A stretch of 64,000 nucleotides of DNA from positions 20,085,181 through 20,149,180 of the forward strand of contig NC_135552.1 in the NCBI RefSeq assembly GCF_964340395.1. The letters are read 5' to 3'. This DNA is from Glandiceps talaboti (taxonomy: Eukaryota > Hemichordata > Enteropneusta > Spengelidae). Positions 50,531-63,375 of the stretch are shown one piece after another. How positions within the stretch are numbered: position 1 is the first letter of the stretch; the number at the start of each line of letters is the position of its first letter. The translations under genes and the position numbers were made by a program. The notes below the pieces were generated by a model, which saw only the letters and a list, made by a program, of their open reading frames with translations, was not told where the DNA came from and did no database searches.

Positions 50531-51600
50531 TTTTACTTTCATGGTTTTATTCAACAATAGTATATCATACTATACAAATCCAGATAATGTTATTAGGAAT
50601 GAATATATTCACTCTCTCTCTATTAGTCTATATACCTCTATATAGTAGATCTAGATATCACAAACAAGCATGATATACAATGTATGAGATAATATGAATA
50701 CAAATGTACTCTACATGCAACAATATGTGTCTATACACAATACATGTGTCTTCCCATCCACTGTATATCATATGATTGCATAAGTATCTTACCAAGTTCA
50801 AGTTCAGTGTAATTTGGTGTACTAGTGACCTCAACCCACCGTACGTATCATATACAAAACGTGTGGTAAGGTCAGTGACTTTACGATACAAAACTTAGAA
50901 TACTGAAAGATTAAAAACTGAACAAATTACGAATTTAAATTAGATAGCACGGGTAAAATTTTACGATAAATACAGAGACAGTACTAGTATGTCCTGGTCT
51001 TGTGGTGACAACTTGGACTAGATTGTAGTCGCTACACTAGCTAGGAAGAGCGAATATGGGATGAAAATGTGAACAGTTTGAAGAGTTATGACAGGCTCAC
51101 AGTTTAGCCTTAGGCACGCTCGTTCCGGATACGGCAAGGCAAATGGAATATTTTTGGCGTAATGGTCACACACTTGGTGCTACACAAGTTGGAGTGAAAA
51201 AGGCAGACTGTGAGTCAGGGAAAATAATATTTCGTGGCTATGTTGTTATCTTTATTTAAATGGTTTCAAGAAATTAGCAAAAATAAAATAAATCGCTTCT
51301 ACGAGTACTCTGTTAATACGATGCCGATATATGTTCTACTCCGATAGCCCTCGTCTTCCTCAAACACTATCGGAGTAACACTTACATAAGTTAATAGTGT
51401 CGGAATGTGACTGAATACAAAGTTTCATAATTGGCCAGAAACAACGAATTATATTTTCTATTTTTATATTTATCAACATCAAATATATTGAATCCTCTCC
51501 TACGCACTTTCAACTTGATAAACCCATCACTATCATATCATAGAATGAACTAGAAGAAATTTGTGGGGCGCCCTCTAGAGAATTATTGAGAAATAGAAAC
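50531..51600. other. Intergenic, no feature seen
   Basis: AT-rich spacer between the preceding gene and the SF3A1 promoter. No coding signal is recognised. Confidence 0.55.
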
Positions 51601-51604
51601 AAAA

Positions 51605-51762
51605 TACAGTGCGCTTGCGTAGTGGAAGCCATATTGAATGTTGGTGTGCTTGACCAAACGTGGTTTGTACGCAACATATATATATCAAAACATTAGATTT
51701 GTACATGGACAAACGCTCCGATTTTCAATCTAGAAGGACATTATAATCAGAAGGAGATCAAG
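51605..51762 (+). promoter_or_regulatory. SF3A1 promoter and 5' UTR
   Basis: GTGCGCTTGCGTAG (NRF1-like) and GAAGCCATATTG (YY1-like, reverse GCCAT core) lie about 125-150 bp before the ATG at 51763. There is no TATA box in a convincing position. This suits a housekeeping gene. The transcription start was not located. Confidence 0.45.
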
Positions 51763-54700
51763 ATGCCGGTTGAGGTAATAGATCCAGTGAAAGAGAAGGA
51801 AGAAGTGAATGAAAAGAAAGAAGGAGAAAGTCAGTCAGGCAAACCAATCGTTGGTATTATTTATCCACCGCCTGAAGTGAGAAGTATCCTTGTAACATTT
51901 ACACTGATTTTGACAATTACTCATCAATGCAAGTTTATATTATTGTATTCAGATGTCAGTATACTAGTATGTTGCCAATATATCTTGTTTTCAGATATCA
52001 GAAAGTCTGCGATTCCATCCAGTTTTGAATGTGTATACATGTAATGCCATTGTTTACAAAATTACATAAATTTCAAACCACCTCAGACTTGATGAATTGG
52101 TTGAAGCTGGTAAGTAATATAGGAAGGGAGAGAGACGGAATCATTCAAATTCAATGGAAAATTTCTGTTTGTAATTATTTCGAATCTAACGTACTTTTCC
52201 TGAAAGATGATGTTCAGATATTGTTGACAAGACTGCTAGCTTTGTGGCTAGAAATGGTAAGAAACTGCATACTTTTAGTTGACAGTGAGTGTATCAGTCA
52301 TGTGTAGATCATGGTGTGTTTGAAATCTTGTAAGATGCATGTGACTGTGTAATGAGAAGGTTTGTGTTGCTTTTGATATCATGTCATCACCAATCACTAC
52401 AGAACAGCAAAGTGGTATTTTAATTTACATTTCAGAACAGTTGAAGTGGTCATATGGATGGGGATTGGGCATTTATTTTGGATTTTTAATTTATAAAACA
52501 ATTTTATAATGGTCTCCTACTTGAAAAATCAATGTGAAACAGCATATGCAAAGTTCTTGTTTGTAACTCAATAAATTGTCTTAAATGTCTGAAATCTTTG
52601 TACATACAATAACAAACATTTTACACCTTATTTTAGCTTCTTGCAATGTATTGAGTTACAAACACAGACTTTGTCAATGTTGTTTCGCATGCATTTTCCA
52701 AGTAGGATGCCATGATAAAATTGTTTTAGGAATTAAAAATCCAAAATAAATACTCAATCCTCATCCATATGGCCACTTCAACAACTGCAAAGTTTAACTG
52801 GAGATGTGGATGAGTGTACCGTACTACAAATGTACTACTAGATTTAGTATGTACAAATTGTCTCTACTAGCATGATAATAGTTGATACTGTAGTGAATAA
52901 TGGACAACCATTCCTTTCAAACTAGTCTATTACTACATTGATTTCAGGACCTGAATTTGAAACCAGAATTCGTCAGAATGAAATCAACAATCCTAAGTTT
53001 AACTTCTTGAACCCTAATGATCCATACCATGCCTACTATCGACATAAAGTCAAAGATTTCCAAGAAGGAAAGGCTACAGAACCTCTTGGTACAAGTGGTC
53101 TTCCTAAGGTAAAGTACATATAGTTATTTCCAATGTTAGTTACCTTTCTCTTCCAGTGAAAAATAAAAATGTCTAGTGAGCAGTCCAAAACATTGGTATT
53201 GCATTTTTTAAATAAAAATGGAGACTCGGACAGATAAAGCTCTTATGAAATCAAAACACACTACATCATTGTCACTTTCATAAACAATAATTCAAGACAT
53301 TGACATGTTAAATTGCCAGTGAACTGATAAAAAAAATTTCAAAAGACTATGGAATTTCAAACACCTGTCAGCTATATGTATGAAATTTTCAGTCTCAAAC
53401 TATTGCTAGATTATTTTTTGTGTGCTTTAATTACATCAGTTGATGCAGATGACACCAAAGACAGCACCTCAAGTTCAAATAGAACCAGTTGTACCTAAAG
53501 AACCTCCACCAGAGTATGAATTCATTGCAGATCCACCATCCATCTCAGCCTATGATTTGTAAGTATGTGTATGTAGTACATGATAGTAGGTAACAGAGTA
53601 GGAGTTGGAAGTACATATGAGTAGTACTGTATGTGGTACATAGTGAGTATGTGTACATAAGTATATATCATATATTTACCTAGTAAGTACATGCAGTATT
53701 ATACATAGTAGATAGCAGAATAGTACAGTATTTGTACATTCTAGTATATGTTGCATGCGTACATAGTTGGCACGTACATGAAGTATGTGTACATAGTATA
53801 CACATAGTATGTGTACATGCAATGTAGTATGTACATGTATAAGCATGCACTAGTATGGTGTTGGGGGGGGGGGGGTGATACTATGGTAGGCTCCATCTGT
53901 GCCAATATGGGATAATCAAGTGTAGTCCACTAAATGATATATTCCTATCTCTACTCACAGGGATGTGGTGAAACTCACAGCCCAGTTTGTAGCACGAAAT
54001 GGACGTCAGTTTTTGACAAACTTGATGAACAGAGAGCAACGTAATTACCAGTTTGATTTCCTGAGACCACAACACAGTTTGTTTCATTATTTCACCAAGT
54101 TGGTTGAACAGTATACCAAGGTTAGTAACCCATCAAAAAACTTTTATCCTGTATGTTTTTATAGCGAGTGCCATAGATGTAAAACTTGATCAGTTTTCTG
54201 ATCGTTTTAGAAGCAGTCTCAACTCCATACACACTTGAATAAAAATGTAATAAGTCAACATTTGCCTCTTGCAAAGTCTTAGGCATGGATTAAAAACATT
54301 GTATAATGTATCACTCATTATATCAAATGAAATATTTGATAAATTGGCAAAAGATTTGATAACTATATATTGTAGTGTTTTGTCTTCCGATATGGATGAC
54401 TTCATGGAAAAACCTCTCTTTTTTTCAAGTACACAAAGAACTGTATTTTTCCTAGAATTATTTCAATCAGAGACCAGTAACACCTTCTATAGTAGCTAGG
54501 TAAAGACAAGAATGGAGATTCAGAATCTGGCATCTGGTGTTTGTTTTTCAGTGGTTTCACTAAGTTTCAAAGAAGGGGGGGGGGGGGGGGGGGGACTTGG
54601 AAAATACCACATAAGATAATGTGCTTTGAAGTGTGATTTTTATTACATCATGAAGGTACTCAGTGCATGACACCCATGTTACTTTGTTTAAGGAGAACAC

Positions 54701-57700
54701 TAAAATGAGGAAGACATATTTCATGTATGACTGTAATACTTTTTGTTTTCTATAGAGTACACACAGAAGAGACAAGTCTTTTCACTGATGGATATGAGGG
54801 GTAGTGATTTGAGTGAGTTACAGGACATAGTAATTGTAAGAATTGTATTATTTTTATTTATGGCAGGTATTGATACCTCCAAAAGATTTGATGAATAAAC
54901 TTAAACAGGATGCAGAAAACCCCAAACACATCCTTGACCAAGTCAAGCATCGTGTGGAGTGGGCTAAACATGAAGAAAGGTTGAGAAAGAAAGAAGAAGA
55001 GGAAAAAGAGAAAGAGAGAGGTAAGAATATAACTAGGAAGTTTGGGATGGGGTGGGAGGGGGGGGGAGAGAAGAGGCAAACCTCTCACCTTGTTCACTTT
55101 CTGCCACTACATTATTAAACTTATGACCAGGAGTAATTGTGATCATTTTCTTTTTACAGTTGCTTATGCACAGGTTGATTGGCATGACTTTGTTGTCGTG
55201 GAAACCGTAGACTTCCAAGAAAATGAACAAGGAAACTTTCCACCACCAACAACACCACAACAAGTTGGTGCCAGAATTCTAGCTGAAGAAAGATACGAAA
55301 TATATGGGGTAGGAAATATCAGAGTATTTTGCATTTTGACTCTTCAGTGGTATGTAGGGTTTCCATTTAGTTAGGCTAACGTGAAAGGACTTGAAAGGTA
55401 ATGAATGTATGACACTTTAGTCAGTAAGGTACACCGTGACGGGGTGCCCTCATACATCGGTCAACCCCTCCTCAGGAGGCAAGTGAGGGAGTGACACGAT
55501 ATATCTTACAGTCTAATGATGCTTACATCTCAAGAAAAAAAGATTTGTACTTTCAAATCAGTGTATTGTCAAGGAGCTTCATATTTCAAAGAAAACAGTA
55601 TTCGACCGATAAGAATTAATTTTGTATGGAAGTGACACGTAGATATTCTTTTCAAAATGGTCTTTGATTCACTGCATTAAGCGTCGCTGACAAAAACCAT
55701 GAGTTGTAAGTATTACAAATGTTGACACTGATTAGTGTTCAAAATAATTGTCACAAAGGTCAAAGTTCATTAATCACATCATAACAAATAGGACATACCT
55801 TTCTAATGTATTGTTTCAATACAAATTATGGAGATACACATTATTTCTCATTTTAAATTTATAAAGACATGCTGTTGCGTGTATATGAGATAGGATTTCA
55901 GAATATACGAAAATGACATAAATCGGATTTATTGACATTGTTGATTGAAAGTCAATGTTTTAATACTTTTTAACTGTCATTTCAGGAAGATAATGATGCT
56001 GATGATGTTGAAATGGATGTAGAGTCGGAATCAGAGGATGAGGATGAATTGACTGAAAAGTTTCAGAGAATGCCACCATTGCCACCACCACCAGCTGATG
56101 AAAATATAGAACTACAGGATATGGATGAGGTAAGGTCATCACCTAGGCAACAGTGATAATGATGAGATAAGGTCATTACCTAGGCAACAATGTTAGTGAT
56201 GAGGTAAGGTCATCAACTAGCTGGAGTGATAGTGATGAGGTAAGTTCATCACCTAGACAACAGTGATAAGGTAATCACCTAGGCAACAGTGATAATGACG
56301 AGATAAGGTCATTACATAGACTACAGCGGTAGTGATGAGGTAAGGTCATCTTATGTTGACAAAATGTACACACTCCATTTTCGATGTAGTACATTGTACT
56401 TGTAAATTTTCAATATATAATCCGACAACTATTTTAAGACTGAAATTTTGTTAGAGTGATTTATCATTACAGATCACAAAACTCAAGGATTTTTATACAG
56501 AATTGCTTCAGCGAAGTAACTTATTGTTAGTCCATGTTAGCTGAGATTGAGAGAAAGTTCTACTATTTTTTGTTCATTTTAGTAAAAAGATCTACTTGTA
56601 ACTTTTCATTGCAACCATGTGTGTGTATTAACACCACTAAGAGAAGATACTGCCTATGCTTTAATAATAGTAACCTATTTACTCCCATTAGCTAGCACAC
56701 ACACACAATGTAGAACAACCACTGTCTTACAGAATCACAGACTATGCCAGTATAAAGGTTATACCTCGTCATTATTCTACATTTTACTTCTTTCTTTGAT
56801 AGGGTTCATCTGATGAAGACGAGGAGAGTACACAGCAGCCACACCCACCAGTACCGCCACCACCCTCTGATGGACCCCAACCACCCCCACTACCACCTAT
56901 GCCAACAGATGCTGAAATTAGAAAAGATTATGATCCTAAAGGTAGGGATAGGAGTGATTGCAATCAATGTGTTGATATTTACAACATTAAACTTCTACAT
57001 GTAGTAATGGGAGTGACATTCGGCTGAGTGTTGACATTTACCATTTACATACATACATACATACATACATGCATACATACATACATACATACATACATAC
57101 ATACATACATACATACATACATACATACATACGTAGAACCACATCTATACTGAAAATACACAGCATGAAATTCAAATCACCTAGCGCTCAGTATATGTAG
57201 TATCAATCAGTTTGTCACCACCCCTGCCCCCACCCCCCACTTGTGGGGTTAACCATTTCTGTCATTATCAAAGATTGTAAATCAAAGCAACTCACACATT
57301 CACTCATTGATATATATTTTTCTCTCTTGTAGCACCCAAGCAAGCACCACTGCCACCAGACAAGTACTTAATATCTCCTCTGACCGGTGAGAAGATCCCA
57401 GCTGATAAAATGCAGGAACATATGAGAATTGGTAAGGATTTGAACTGTTTTCTAAGACTCATTGGTATATACCACATAGACAGTGATTCCATATCAATGC
57501 TTTTGACTTGTGTTCATGTTGTTCTATAATGTAGACTTCTGTGAACAACAACCTTGATTTCACCATGAATGCCATCTTGGGAATTCAACTTCTGCATTAA
57601 ATACATACAAAAACTGCCATAAATAAACATTTGACCATTGATATGATTATTAATTGGCAAGTTATCATCTGTCTTTGATCATTAGCAAATACAGTCAGTC

Positions 57701-60700
57701 CTACACAACTATTTTCCCATTATACACATTGTTTTCATACAGCCTTCAGTGATTGGCTTAGACTGTGTCACATGGGCTGGACTAATGACCCATAGTGACC
57801 CAATTTGCATACAGAGGACATTCTATTTTCCCTAGGGCACCATTACAGTAGCGTGAGACTAGTTCTTCCAGTGATTTTATTTCACTCTGGAAAGAATACA
57901 TGCCAGGGAATGCAATATTATAAAATACTTATTGCCTGGCCATATTCAGGCACTAGTAGACGTCATATTACTCCTCTTGCTGTCATGATAGAAACTATTT
58001 CCCTCAGTTATAACAGCCCTCAAGGTAATTATACACATTTCTACTCATACCTGCATAGCCAGGCAGTAAGTGTATAATATTTTCTACCAACATCAAACTA
58101 GTAATACAAGTAAAGACTGACAAGCAAACATGAATATTTTGTTGTGTTACCATCTAGGTTTACTTGATCCACGATGGAAGGAACAAGGTGACAGAAATAT
58201 ACATGAAAAGACACAGGAGGAAGTATACGCACCTGGTTCAGCCATTGACAGTAGTCTTAAACAACTTGCTGAGAGACGTACTGATATCTTTGGTGAAGGA
58301 GATGTTGAAACTGCCATTGGTAAAAAGGTAGGCACGACTTTCTAACACCATACTACATTATACAGATAGTACATTTATGATATTGTCAGTAGCAGTCGAG
58401 GTTTGAACCCTCCTAGTGTTGGCTGGGTTTGATCTTAAAGTAACCAGATCAGTATGTAAGAAGGGTGATGCTCATTTTGACACTACCTAACAGTACAGAT
58501 TTTTCTTGGGTATTACTTCAGTTTCCTCTTGCTTAAACACCAGGGCGCTGTACAACTTGTGACTGTATCAATTTCCATCTTTGTTTTGCCTAATCAAGTA
58601 TGATTATTTGGTATATGATTTGGTAGAGAAATAGAAACATACATATTCTAAGAAGCCTTACTGAGATTGGTTTCCCAATTCTAAATGTTGTTACTAAGAA
58701 ATCAATAATGTTATTTCTGTTTGCTTTCATATTATCATTTGATATTATATAAATCTTTTCCTGAAGTGATATTTTGATGTCAGTTGACTAGAAATAACTG
58801 CATATGAATCTGTTACCGCCACTGGACAATTTTGAATGGATCATGAATGATATTTCAAAGTAGAGAAATAGAATAGAGAACATGTTTCAGTGATTTGATG
58901 GTGTTCCTTTTTAGGGAAGAAAGACAGTCAAAACACTTGAGAGCTTTGCTTCATTTACCATAACTTTACAGTTATTGATAAATTTATGATTGGTGAAAAA
59001 GTTAAATGATAAAATAATGTTTATGATGTTTTAGATTGGAGAAGAAGATGTGAGACCGAAGGAGAAAGTTGCATGGGATGGACATACAGCTAGGTAAGTA
59101 AGACAATCAATCTCCTTACACAAAACAACTGTACAGTTTGAACATTTTCATATGATGTAACATTGAATTTCACAGCGAATACGTACATAGCTTAGATAGT
59201 TAGTTGTAGAAAAGAACACAAATACTAAAATAACATAAAAACACACACAAGTGAAAATTGAATAGTCTCAACAAAACAAAACCCAAAAGGTTTCCAGATT
59301 TTTTGTCAACAGAGCACCAATCAGGTCAGCACAAAGCAAAGTAACATAAAACTGAATGCCTTTCCTTTGAGATGACCAGCATCTAGTACTGACCTACATG
59401 TAATACTGGGCAAAGGACTGTATGTCCTACCCAGTCAAGTTTTCTGTTTATGATAAAATTTGTGATAGTTCAAAATTATTGTTATCCAATTCTCCAGTTA
59501 ATTATAAGACAACCGAGTGATGTTAAAAAAATCTAAACAACAGATGTAATTTAAAAATAAAACCAAGTTGTCAACAGCATTGAAAGTATAAATTGTAACT
59601 AATATATATTATTACTCTGGTAGTTGGTAGTTGAGCCTTCGGTTTTCTAAGATAGACATCAACTAAAATTATTGTCCCAACATGTTGGTACAACAGTGAT
59701 AAGCTAGTGAATGGACATTGGTTTAATTATAGTCTCAGTAGGGAGGCATTTCTGGAAACTAGTTTATTTAGAGTTCCATGAACTTGTAGTGCTGTTTTGG
59801 GACTTCCAATGTTTACACTATGTTGATCACAGAGTCATTAGAATCATCCAACAGAGGAACCACTATCACTGACTTGTGTAATCTACCACATTGAAGAGCA
59901 GTAGATTTAGTTTGTGTCTATCTTAGTAAACCGAAGGCTGGATTACCTGTGTTGTAATTAATGATGTATTGTGATTGTTTGCAGTATGGAAGCTACCATC
60001 AACAAAGCTAAAGCTAACATCTCACTGAAGGAACAGATAGAAGCTATTCACAAGGCTAAAGGGTTAACGTAAGTTTTCACTTCTTGCATTTACAATGGTT
60101 TTCCAAAATATATGAACACTTTGCTGAGACATATACATTTTTTTTGATGAGCGAGATAACACTAGAAGTAATGGAATATGAGGTCCGTATCAAAGCTGAC
60201 CAGTCATCCGTCTTCAGTGTTTGAAAATCCCAGAGTACTAATGTCTATCTTTTGTAATTTGATGTTTGTAGTCCAGATGAAGAAAAAGAGAAGATTGGTC
60301 CTGCCAAACCTTTGCTCTCAGACCTTTCATTACAAGAGGTTCTCAAAGCCCAAAAACAAGCTCACTCTCTTCCACCACTGCAACCACTACAACCACCCAA
60401 GTTACTACATCAACCCATGCACAAACCCATGCACATGCAAACTGGAACACGTGATCGTCCACCTCACCTACCACCAAGACTGCCGTCTCTGATAGGAGGA
60501 CCTGGTGGTCCACCAATGGGTTTGCCACACAGATCGATACATGACATGCAAGTCCATCCACCACCACCACCAGGAAGACCACCACATGCAGCACCACCAG
60601 GACCACCATTTTTTGCACCTAGTAAGTTTATTTAACAACATTACATGCCATCCATCCGTGTTTTTATTTCTGAATTTGTGTTAGTACACAGGTTATACAG

Positions 60701-62628
60701 AGTTGTCACACACAAGGAGTTCAACTTTAATAGCAAATACCATTGAGCTTTCAATCTGCCTTTGTCAACAAATCCTCTGCAGACTTTACAGAATAGGTTC
60801 ACTAGTTACAGCTGACCTCCAGAGGGCAGTATCTTGTTTACAAGGAAATTGTCCCATAGAGTTCATTTCATACCATGTTTGGTGGCCATTTTGGATTCTA
60901 AAGTGGAAGAATTAGAATGTCATTTTGACCTACTTCAAAGAATTTGAGATAATAGGTTTGCATTTTCCTAAACAAAGCAACAGCAGAAGTTAATTAATTT
61001 TACTTATAAGGTGCATACTACATACTTGTAATTATTTGAACAGTCTCTCCAAAATGATTTTTAAAAAATACACAAAGGTCAATTTAGTACATACAATGGA
61101 TGTGTACCTTAGTATATTAGTAACACAACCCACACACTTGTCACTTGATATGATCAATTTTTCTCTTGTAGACGTCCGACCACCAGGACCACCTCAAGTC
61201 GGCATGTTCATGACTGGTGTCAATCCTAATCCACCAGTAGCACCGCCACAACCACCACAACAACAACAAGAACAACAACCACATTCACAAATCAGTGATG
61301 AACCACCATCAAAAAGGCAAAAAACAGAAGATGCACTCATCCCAGAACAACAATTTTTGGCTAAGAATCCTGTAAGTAACATTTCCCTTTACTACATAGT
61401 TCAACATCATTATCATCACAGGTACAGAAAATATGAGAGCATTGACAAGTAACTCAACTAGCTAAAATAGTAAATGAAAGGTGAATGAATGACCAGCTAC
61501 ACCTGGAGAATATTATGATACAGTGTACTTATAATCTGAGTTGAAGGGAGATATACAAAGTTTAAATGCTAGTATGACTGGTAATCCAGCCTTCATTTCA
61601 TAAGATAGATGCAAACTATTAAAATTTACTGTTCTTCAATGTGGTAGATTACACAAGTGGGTGATAGCGGTTCCTCTGTTGTGTGACTGTATTCACCCTG
61701 TGATCAAGATAGTGTAAACAATGGAAGACCCAAAAGAGTACACTGCAAGTTCATGAAACTCCATCAATAAAACTCTGCAAAGCCTCCCTACTGAGACTAT
61801 ACAGTCCATTCAATAGCTTATCACTGTTGTATCAACACGTTGCAACAAGAATTTTAGTTTGTGTCTGTCTTAGCAAATCGAAGGCTCAACTACCAGAGTA
61901 ATGGTATGGAACCATGGGAATTATTTATACTTATATTATGTATTCATATTGGGAAAATGGTCATATGTATTATAATAAATTATACACACAGAATACATAT
62001 TTATATATAAGCTGTGGTCTACTTGTTATTGATCCATGTTAGTTGCCATAGTAACATCCTCTTACATCTGTTTTGCCACCAGAGTCCTGTTTCATTCAAA
62101 GTTCAAGTGCCAAGTATGCCAGATAAACCGGAATGGAATCTTAAAGGACAGACAATGACATTGACCTTGCCACTAACAGACCAGGTGTCAGTCATCAAGG
62201 CCAAGTTGTTTGAAGACTTGGGTATGCCAACTGGTAAACAGAAGCTGCAATTAGAGGTAAGGGGGTCAAAGGGGGATGTATATTTAACAATTACTTGGTA
62301 TTGGCAGAACTCAGCCCTGGTATATGTATTCAGACATAATACACAAACATTACAATGACATAATTCATAGAGACAATTACATTGAACCATGGATTGCTAT
62401 CTGTTGCATTTGACAGGTTATTTTTATCAATGACCATACAAATATACAGATAGAGAAAATATTTATTGTTTTCTTGTACCTTTCACAGAGTATGTTTTAT
62501 AAATATTTGTTGCTTTCTTTTCACAGGGTATGTTTATCAAAGACTCTAACAGCCTTGCGTTCTATAACATGAGTCGTAACAGTGTGGTTCAACTACAACA
62601 GAAAGAAAGAGGTGGTAGGAAGAGATAA
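51763..62628 (+). CDS. SF3A1: Splicing factor 3A subunit 1
   Basis: Seventeen exons, all in phase, 807 codons (human about 793): 51763-51883, 52218-52256, 52948-53108, 53440-53558, 53961-54120, 54867-55020, 55160-55308, 55986-56129, 56803-56941, 57333-57431, 58158-58327, 59035-59093, 59985-60068, 60272-60621, 61172-61371, 62083-62256, 62527-62628. SF3A1 is the scaffold of the SF3a complex (with SF3A2 and SF3A3) in the 17S U2 snRNP and acts in prespliceosome assembly in the nucleus. Domains: SURP1 (about 43-85), SURP2 (about 148-190; VVKLTAQFVARNGRQFL), a charged KKEEEEKEKER helix, AYAQVDWHDFVVVETVDF, acidic and proline-rich linkers, the SPLTGEKIPADKMQEHMRIG motif, a second long Pro-rich region (about 533-716) and a C-terminal ubiquitin-like domain (717-807) ending RGGRKR, which in vertebrates contacts U1 snRNA stem-loop 4. 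Proline linkers diverge; domains are strongly conserved. Confidence 0.97.
52218..53108 (+). CDS. SF3A1: SF3A1 exons 2-3: SURP1 module
   Basis: Exon 2 (39 nt) encodes IVDKTASFVARN. Exon 3 continues PEFETRIRQNEINNPKFNFL, then NPNDPYHAYYRHKV. This is the first SURP module (suppressor-of-white-apricot fold). The MITE at 52441-52781 lies in the intron between them. Confidence 0.95.
52441..52781. mobile_element. Palindromic MITE with ~150-bp arms in SF3A1 intron 2
   Basis: Left end TTGAAGTGGTCATATGGATG; right end the inverse of TTGAAGTGGCCATATGGATG. The arms also share TTTATTTTGGATTTTTAATT, CCTACTTG.AAAAT and GTTTGTAACTCAATA.ATTG in inverted order. A related copy spans 16377-17257. No coding capacity is seen. 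Confidence 0.8.
56119..56350 (+). repeat. Minisatellite built from an SF3A1 exon/intron junction
   Basis: Roughly seven degenerate ~37-bp units of GATGAGGTAAGGTCATCACC followed by TAGGCAACAGTGATA. The first unit contains the real donor of exon 8 (GT 56130). Further GATGAG|GTAAG copies with intact donor consensus lie at 56204, 56240 and 56340. Confidence 0.85.
57046..57133 (+). repeat. CATA microsatellite in SF3A1 intron 9
   Basis: Tetranucleotide (CATA)n with one GCATA and one CGTA variant. Confidence 0.95.
57919..58085. mobile_element. Probable short MITE in SF3A1 intron 10
   Basis: Imperfect inverted ends: AATATTATAAAATACTTATT with GCCTGGC, against GCCAGGCAGTAAGTGTATAA with TATTTT. About 115 bases lie between the arms. 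Confidence 0.55.
58328..59034 (+). other. SF3A1 intron 11
   Basis: AT-rich, with no repeat or exon signal recognised. Confidence 0.7.
59611..59948 (+). mobile_element. MITE copy 1 in SF3A1 intron 12
   Basis: The left terminal region GAGCCTTCGGTTTTCTAAG, ATAGACA is inverted at the right end as TGTCTATCTTAGTAAACCG, AAGGCT. The inside carries GTGATAAGCTAGTGAATGGA, CTCAGTAGGGAGGC, TTGTGTAATCTACCACATTG. The same element lies reversed at 61581-61904. Confidence 0.75.
60272..61371 (+). CDS. SF3A1: SF3A1 exons 14-15: proline-rich linker
   Basis: Exon 14 (350 nt) begins PDEEKEKIGPAKPLL and is rich in Pro, Gln, His and Met (QPMHKPMHMQ; runs of three to five Pro). Exon 15 has PPQPPQQQQEQQPHS and a basic SKRQKTED patch, which probably serves as the nuclear localisation signal. 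This region is disordered in known orthologues and differs in sequence between animals. Confidence 0.9.
60622..61171 (+). other. SF3A1 intron 14
   Basis: No repeat or exon signal recognised. Confidence 0.7.
61581..61904 (-). mobile_element. MITE copy 2 in SF3A1 intron 15
   Basis: Reverse-oriented copy of 59611-59948, matching over its whole length with about 80 per cent identity by eye. Confidence 0.75.
62083..62628 (+). CDS. SF3A1: SF3A1 exons 16-17: ubiquitin-like domain
   Basis: Encodes SPVSFKVQVPSMPDKPEWNL, LTLPLTDQVSVIKAKLFEDL, GMPTGKQKLQLEGMFIKDSN and SLAFYNM, ending ERGGRKR and stop TAA at 62626-62628. This is the conserved C-terminal ubiquitin-like fold with the RGG-basic tail. Confidence 0.97.
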
Positions 62629-63375
62629 GACAGGATGAAATGGACAGTTTACCACACTTTTTTCATTGTTATCAGAGACACAAATAGGGGGTGTAGAATT
62701 TGCCTCATAAGAATAACATATCTGACATGCCCTCAACTCATAAATTTTCTCCACTATCAGAAATACTATCCGTGATCTTCATCAACAGAATAAGATAGAT
62801 ATGTACCCTAAACCCTATATTTTCATCGTCAGAAACAGACAAATGATATACATACCCAGTTCATCTTTAACTCATGTATGTAATAGTTTTACAACAGATA
62901 TTTGAGATGAAATCTCAAAACAGAAAAGCAGAGGTTTGTTACCATGGCAATGTAATAAACCGACCTATTTGACAAGGTATCCCTGCAACATGCTAAATAC
63001 AACCCTTGCAACAGTTGTGTAGAGATGCCTCTCACTACTTTTAATTGTCCTGGTAAAACAACATTCTGATCAAAGGCATCTCTAGACAACTGCTACAAGG
63101 GTTGTAGAACCTTTATTGCAAGAATTAGTGTTTTTAAAGTACTTTATGATTCAGAGGATTGTCTATAGACTTCTGTCTTTACAAAAATCATAAAGAATAC
63201 ACTGAATAAGTACCAGTAATATTCTACCAAAACTGTGTATTATGTATTGTGGTATACTAATATGTTTCCCAACCCAAGGCTCATTTTTTGCTCGCTGGAA
63301 ACAGTAGATAACATCTATCTAAGTATTCTTTTGTGTGTGTGATGTATTTTTAATGAAATAAAGACCACATTACTG
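62629..63375 (+). other. SF3A1: SF3A1 3' UTR with polyadenylation signal
   Basis: No coding frame after 62628. AATAAA at 63357-63362 is followed by GACCACATTACTGTA and a GT-containing stretch. An inverted pair AGAGATGCCT / AGGCATCTCT occurs at 63021-63083. Confidence 0.7.

Noticed and set aside
54858-55097. - strand frame opposite SF3A1 exon 6
   Set aside because: A shadow of the GAA/GAG-rich coding exon; phase and conservation support the + strand.
60343-60618. - strand frame opposite SF3A1 exon 14
   Set aside because: A complement of the Pro-rich coding sequence (Gly/Val-rich shadow).
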